Assembly (NCBI GenBank): GCA_034766995.1
Contig: CM068320.1
Span: 7,542,001-7,606,000 of the forward strand
Reading direction: 5' to 3'
DNA length: 64,000 nucleotides
DNA from: Acanthacorydalis orientalis
Lineage: Eukaryota > Arthropoda > Insecta > Megaloptera > Corydalidae
The notes under the pieces: generated by a model
Database searches by the model: none
What the model was told of the DNA's origin: nothing
The model's input: the letters and a program-made list of their open reading frames with translations, nothing else
Shown: in pieces, positions 59,026 through 64,000 of the stretch
How positions within the stretch are numbered: the stretch's first letter is position 1
Layout: each line of letters opens with the position of its first letter
Made by a program: the position numbers and the translations under genes

Positions 59026-60701
59026 AATTCATATTTATGTAAAAGTTTGTACGTATATTATACGTACACAATCGTACATACGTATTTCTCGGTTTTCAAA
59101 AAGACTAAAGTCACAAACAGAATATCGACGAACGGTATTAAATGAAATTCTCATCCTTTTAAACAAAGCACGTGCGAAGTGAACAACATAATTTCTTATT
59201 TGTGCATGTGTTAACGTTACCTTTTATTTTCGTTTGGATCGATAATGTCAAAAAGCAACCTCGATATCATTGGTTTCAATTTATATTCGATATATTCAAC
59301 GCTGAACGAATTTCATTCACCCTTTTATCTTTTCGATCATCGAGCTCCCGCGAACTGTGCAAAAATAACCTCATCGTCAATTCGTTCAATATGACCGATA
59401 CATCAAAGCACACATCCCTAGCTACTTGGTAAACCTCCCTAACAAAATCTGATTGACTTTTACCCACACACAATCATCCGATACATCGAGCGTACCGGAC
59501 ATTTATGAAATGGCAGTGTATTGTTATGATTTTGTTAGTCCTACTATATTCTTCTTGGTCTTTTTATTTTAAATTGTCCGTATGTGAACGATTTTTATTA
59601 ATATTGCAATACATTTGTATTAAATACAAAGAATTTTATTCATTACGAAAAAATATTTGTACTGAAAATATTCAAAAATCTTATTCAGTAATTTTATTGT
59701 ACACGTTTTGAAATCCCTTTAATCCCTTATTCATTAATTCCGAGTAACGAAACTAAAGACGAGATTTATATTTAAGTTTGATTTCGTACATTTTTTTCTA
59801 CAAAAGAAATATTAGTTTTTATATCGACTTTTGAATATAATTATAATGCTTTTTTTAATAACAATACCTTACAAAAGTCTCAATATGTATTCAATTTCTT
59901 ATAAATTAAAATTAAAAATATTGCATAGAAAAATCCTCTATGACATTTTTTTCATTAAAAATTATTCTTAAAAACGTCTTTGATATTTTTATTGTTTTAT
60001 TGAAATAAATGTGGAACATGACAGCATGTCTACATGAATAAATCAAATGCGATTTCTATAGTCGACTAGTTTCTTGTACTCTTTGAATGAATATGCTTGA
60101 GTCTCTGTGGATCTGGTTTTTTATTTTGTTATTTTTAATTCATATTAAAATTATTATATATGTCATGTTGCAAAAATTAATCACTATTGATAATCATGTG
60201 ACTCTCTGGTTTTCTCTGCAGTGCAAGTATTGTACACGGATACTTGTGATTCGTGTCACTGAAATCATTTGTTCGTATCTTGGATCAAGAATTTTTATTT
60301 AGCTGCAGAACATTTTTTCATGACCTCATTACATAACTATTCACATTTCAGTGAGAGGACCGGAAATATACCCGGGAAGTTACTCTTTTGCTAGAGAAAT
60401 TAATGCTATAGTTCTTCTTTTTATATCTTTGATTCAATGGTGACTTCATCGGTTAAATCTCTTTGGGTCATTATTGAAATACTTTTGTGGCAAAATGTAG
60501 CACAATCTACTATTAGAAGTAGTAAAATATATTAACTCTTATTCAACGGGATTCAAACGAATAAGAAAATATGAGTATTATACTTATAAAACATATAACC
60601 TCAATTTTAAAAATGTTTTAATTATTAAACAGCTAATTTTTTACTGATCACAAAAAAATATTTGTATTATTAATTTTTATTTTTGATTCGATACACTTTT
60701 T

Positions 60702-60749
<48 letters not shown>

Positions 60750-61146
60750 AATACACAGATATATATACAGTTTATTATTTATGTTTATATTCTGGTAATT
60801 ACATACAATAATCGACCATTATGTTCACTGTACAAAATTGGCATTTAATATAGAAAATTCTTGATTTTATACAAAATTAGCAATTTTTACTTATAAACTT
60901 TATGTATAATACTTCTTAGTTATTGTTAGAATATTCTAAAAAGGTGAAGATCAGAATAAATAATTTGTCAATACATTAAAAAAAATTGCTGTTTTTATAA
61001 TAGATTACATATTTCTTATCTGTTTTGTAGTTTTTACATTGTACAATTACATTGCATTCATTGTTGCAGCAATGTAAAATACTGTTTAATGCAATATCAA
61101 TAAATATCTAAGCAATAAACTGTAAAAGTGTATAAATCAAAATCTA

Positions 61147-61692
61147 TTAGGTTGGTAGAAGAATAATTGCTGTGTATAACTTTTAAATTCATATACATTT
61201 TTTAATTTAAGTTGTTTTAAGTGCTCCAGAATTGTTGAATGATTAACGCCTAACTTTTGTGCAAGCTCTCGAATTGTTGATCGCGATTCTGATTCAACAA
61301 ACGCTTTCGGTTGGACGTTATAAACCGGAGAAGGGCGTTGATCTTTACGACTCTCGTCACTAGCATGAAATTTTTGGAACTACCATCGCACCGTATGTCC
61401 CTTAACAGTGCTCACACCAAAAGCATCGTTTAGTTTACGAGCAGTTTCTGCTGCTTTACCATCCGTGAGCTCATACAAAAAAAAATATTCTCATTTACTT
61501 TTTTTCATCTTTAATTCAATAGCCCAATTTAATGCAAAATTAATAATAACATTCAAGTCGATGTTACCAAAATACAGATCGATAAATGCACTTTATAATG
61601 TTATTAACATGTACACGATTAAATGACATCATTGAAAAAAATTAGTGAGAATTCAAAAAACAACAACTGTAACTATTTTTCTACCAACCTTA
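61147..61692 (-). mobile_element. Mariner-derived short element, copy 5 (HTH half only)
   Basis: Left end ttaggttggtagaagaataa; right end, on the other strand, taaggttggtagaaaaatag. About 546 bp. The minus strand reads AAETARKLNDAFGVSTVKGH (about 61410-61470), FQKFHASDES (about 61355-61385), FVESESRSTIRELAQKLGVN (about 61245-61305) and HSTILEHLKQLKLKNVYEF (about 61185-61245), with a stop in the first helix-turn-helix block and at least one frameshift. The catalytic half is absent and the junction is the same as in copies 1-4. Confidence 0.87.
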
Positions 61693-62387
61693 TATAAATA
61701 ATAAGACGGTATCAACTACAAATGCCAAAATCGTACAATATATGTACGTATAGGCAAATCTCGAGAATTTCATTATAGTTTTTTTTCTATACGTACTACT
61801 ATAAACAACTAATTCGTTTAAAATATTACTTGATAACAAATAAAATTGAATTCATTTATAAATTTTGTTTTTAGAATTATTCTTGGGAATGCAAATAATA
61901 ACTATATCATAATATGTCATTTTTACTCCATCACCTGTGATGATTTATGACAATAAGATTTTGTACAGAAAAAATATAAATATAAATGCAAAAAAGCATT
62001 TAAATGAAAGAATTTCTTCAATGTTGCATATATTCGATGATAATAAAAGTATGTTAATAATTTTTATGATTTATTTTTTAATAGAAAAAAATTTCTGATC
62101 TCGTAATATTAAACATGAATTAAAAAAAAACTGTCAAACACAATGGAGTTATACCAAAATAACTTTATGTTTCAAATTCGTTCATTTTAACCCTTGTTCT
62201 TTTTTTAATAAATTTCATTATAATTAATTTTATGGAAGTATAAACAAATTAACAAATTAAAATTTCATCCACACAAACTTTAAACGTCGACTTTATTTTA
62301 CATGAATTTTCGCATACCTCGCTCATTTTAATGTTTTTCATAATTAATTAGTTCAAGTATATACATATACTTACATAATTATACATA

Positions 62388-62388
62388 T

Positions 62389-62445
<57 letters not shown>
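62388..62445. repeat. (TA)n microsatellite
   Basis: ACACACA leads into about 50 bp of TA. Confidence 0.95.
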
Positions 62446-62449
<4 letters not shown>

Positions 62450-62886
62450 GCACATATGTATAGGCATTTACACATAGAATGATAAAAGTATGTTATAATG
62501 TCAAATCTCTCATTACTCATTCTTTGAGACACCTGAACTTTTTACAAATAGTAAATGAATTTTATACCGACTATTTAATTGATTACAACAAAAGTGTAAA
62601 CTAAATTCAAAATTAATTTTACAGCTTTAAAAAATTTAATTTACATGAACTTTTGACATAACTATGTCCTTAGTTCTCTAACCAAATAATTAGAATACAA
62701 GTTGCTTGTCTTTATCAATAGTGAGATTATATAAAAAGAAATACATTGCATTACGAATAAAGACAACTGAATATAATAAGGGAATGTATATACAACAATC
62801 CGGTTTCATTCCATTAGGTTATTCATTTTAATAGAACTAAGTTGTGTTTCGTCTCTCTTCTTTAACATGACACAAAGTTTAATGAG

Positions 62887-62952
<66 letters not shown>
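62887..62952. repeat. Compound (CA)n (TA)n microsatellite
   Basis: About 5 CA units followed by about 54 bp of TA. Confidence 0.95.
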
Positions 62953-62956
<4 letters not shown>

Positions 62957-63127
62957 ACATGCATGTATTTATTGGATATTTAACTTAATTTTAATTACAC
63001 AAAGAGGGAAATAAATAAACATAATTTAATTCCGCCTTAATTTCTAATTAATTTTGTAGTGAAGAGTAAAGATGTTATTGAAGGAACTGTTAGCATGTCA
63101 TGTATCTTAATTTTCAATACACATACA

Positions 63128-63128
<1 letters not shown>

Positions 63129-63184
<56 letters not shown>
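63129..63184. repeat. (TA)n microsatellite
   Basis: About 55 bp of pure TA. Confidence 0.95.
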
Positions 63185-63188
<4 letters not shown>

Positions 63189-63912
63189 GTATGTGTGTTT
63201 GGTTGTAAAATTAAAAAAAAGTATCATTTATAGTAAGAAGAAAAAAATTTTAATTACTGATTTTTAATATCTCAACCTCATTTAAATTATAATTATTTTA
63301 CTTTTACTAATTTATATATTGTTGTACGTAATTTTATATATTTTATATTTAATTTCCTGATATTTTAATTGCATAATATAAAATATTTCAAAATAAATGA
63401 TACATTTACATTTTTTTCTTAAACAATGTATTAAGAGATGTATACCAATTTGACAAGCATAACGAATAAATATATCCGATTTTTTAATGTAATAGATTTT
63501 TATAATTAATATAATATAATATATATATATATATTTGTATATTCTTTAAAAATAAAAAAACAACTTATTTTAATAGTATTAATGCTTCAAATATGTTTGT
63601 TTTTTTTGTTATGAAAATAGGAAAATTCATAAGTTTAAGAATTGATATGTTCATTGATAACTAAAAAATAAGTTTCTTTTTTTGAACTGTTCCACTGTTT
63701 GTTACAACGCACCATGGGCACCTTTTTTTATAAAAAATACTTTTTCTTCGTAAATTGATATCGTTCTAGGCGAAAATGTAATTCTTTCAGAGACAATATT
63801 TTGCGCGCTTTAAGAGTTTTGATTGCGTTATTTATCATTTCGATGATTTTGGTTATAGAATGTAGGCAATTCTAGCATATCACTCTTTTATATGAAAGTT
63901 TTTCACATCTAT

Positions 63913-63916
<4 letters not shown>

Positions 63917-63959
<43 letters not shown>

Positions 63960-63985
63960 ATGTGTGTGTCTGTGTCTGTGTCTGT
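63917..63985. repeat. Compound (TA)n (TG)n (TGTGTC)n microsatellite
   Basis: About 33 bp of TA, then TG units with one TATG break, then three TGTGTC-type units. Confidence 0.9.
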
Positions 63986-64000
63986 AAAAATAATAGAAAT

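Larger units (their letters stand above)
58346..61146. other. AT-rich non-coding stretch
   Basis: Microsatellites lie at 58612-58674 (CA then TA), 58961-59022 and 60704-60747 (TTA then TA). The segment 59160-59500 has more balanced base composition with overlapping unrelated frames on both strands (59172-59432 plus, 59276-59473 minus). At 60210 a pyrimidine tract and CAG (tttctctgcag) precede a short open frame, which resembles a splice acceptor, but no protein family is recognisable. Confidence 0.45.
61693..64000. other. AT-rich non-coding stretch
   Basis: Microsatellites lie at 62388-62445, 62887-62952 (CA then TA), 63129-63184, 63521-63536 and 63917-63985 (TA, then TG, then TCTG units). 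No gene recognised. Confidence 0.6.

Noticed and set aside
59172..59473. Overlapping 86-codon plus and 65-codon minus frames
   Set aside because: Neither has a recognisable motif, and the overlap of two frames is explained by the locally lower AT content.
60087..60302. 71-codon frame preceded internally by a splice-acceptor-like tttctctgcag
   Set aside because: The residues are hydrophobic and low in complexity, with no recognisable family, and no matching donor site or second exon could be supported.

Overview
The window is very AT-rich animal nuclear DNA, most likely from an insect or another arthropod. Four things point there: (1) a nuclear copy of mitochondrial cox3 that reads only with the invertebrate mitochondrial code (TGA as Trp, AGA as Ser); (2) many degraded mariner and Tc1-like transposons; (3) a 5'-truncated non-LTR retrotransposon; (4) more than 70 (TA)n microsatellites, about one per 0.85 kb. 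Almost all long open frames are translations of TA tracts (Ile-Tyr repeats) or transposon fragments. I see no host protein-coding gene that I can support, no rRNA or tRNA gene, and nothing prokaryotic such as operons or CRISPR. The window is best read as a gene desert or the inside of a very large intron.

Layout. 0-7 kb: AT-rich DNA with two short mariner-derived elements (572-1111 and 6426-6982), a mariner fragment near 2.46 kb and a lone mariner end at 4.4 kb. 7.8-9.7 kb: an 18-bp minisatellite and two adjacent copies of a (TA)n-tailed repeat. 11.0-11.6 kb: the only GC-rich island. 14.6-15.6 kb: a nearly complete but dead mariner. 19.7-21.1 kb: a Tc1-like transposon with a cox3 numt inside its transposase. 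23.3-24.2 kb: a mariner copy keeping only the catalytic half. 28.1-29.4 kb: non-LTR retrotransposon 3' end, minus strand. 32.9-33.7 kb: internally deleted mariner. 37.7-38.2 kb: mariner-derived element with the longest helix-turn-helix frame. 39.58 kb: a 38-bp palindrome. 40.4-41.4 kb: an element with 23-bp terminal inverted repeats. 46.4-46.9 kb: a hAT-like element with an exact 8-bp target duplication. 48.7-49.2 kb: another mariner-derived element. 49.6-49.95 kb: Tc1-like transposase tail. 51.7-53.5 kb: a 1.8-kb inverted repeat with roughly 0.6-kb arms. 53.5-54.5 kb: a (TA)n-tailed repeat followed directly by a mariner. 57-58.3 kb: a possible tRNA-derived SINE, a mariner end and another (TA)n-tailed repeat. 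61.1-61.7 kb: the fifth mariner-derived element.

How the parts relate. Five of the mariner-derived elements share one deletion breakpoint: the DNA-binding half of the transposase is joined straight to the 3' end. They therefore look like an amplified non-autonomous family rather than independent decay. A second group, the (TA)n-tailed repeats and the retrotransposon, ends exactly where a (TA)n tract begins, which offers a route for spreading microsatellites. The most unusual single locus is the cox3 numt that splits a transposase reading frame.
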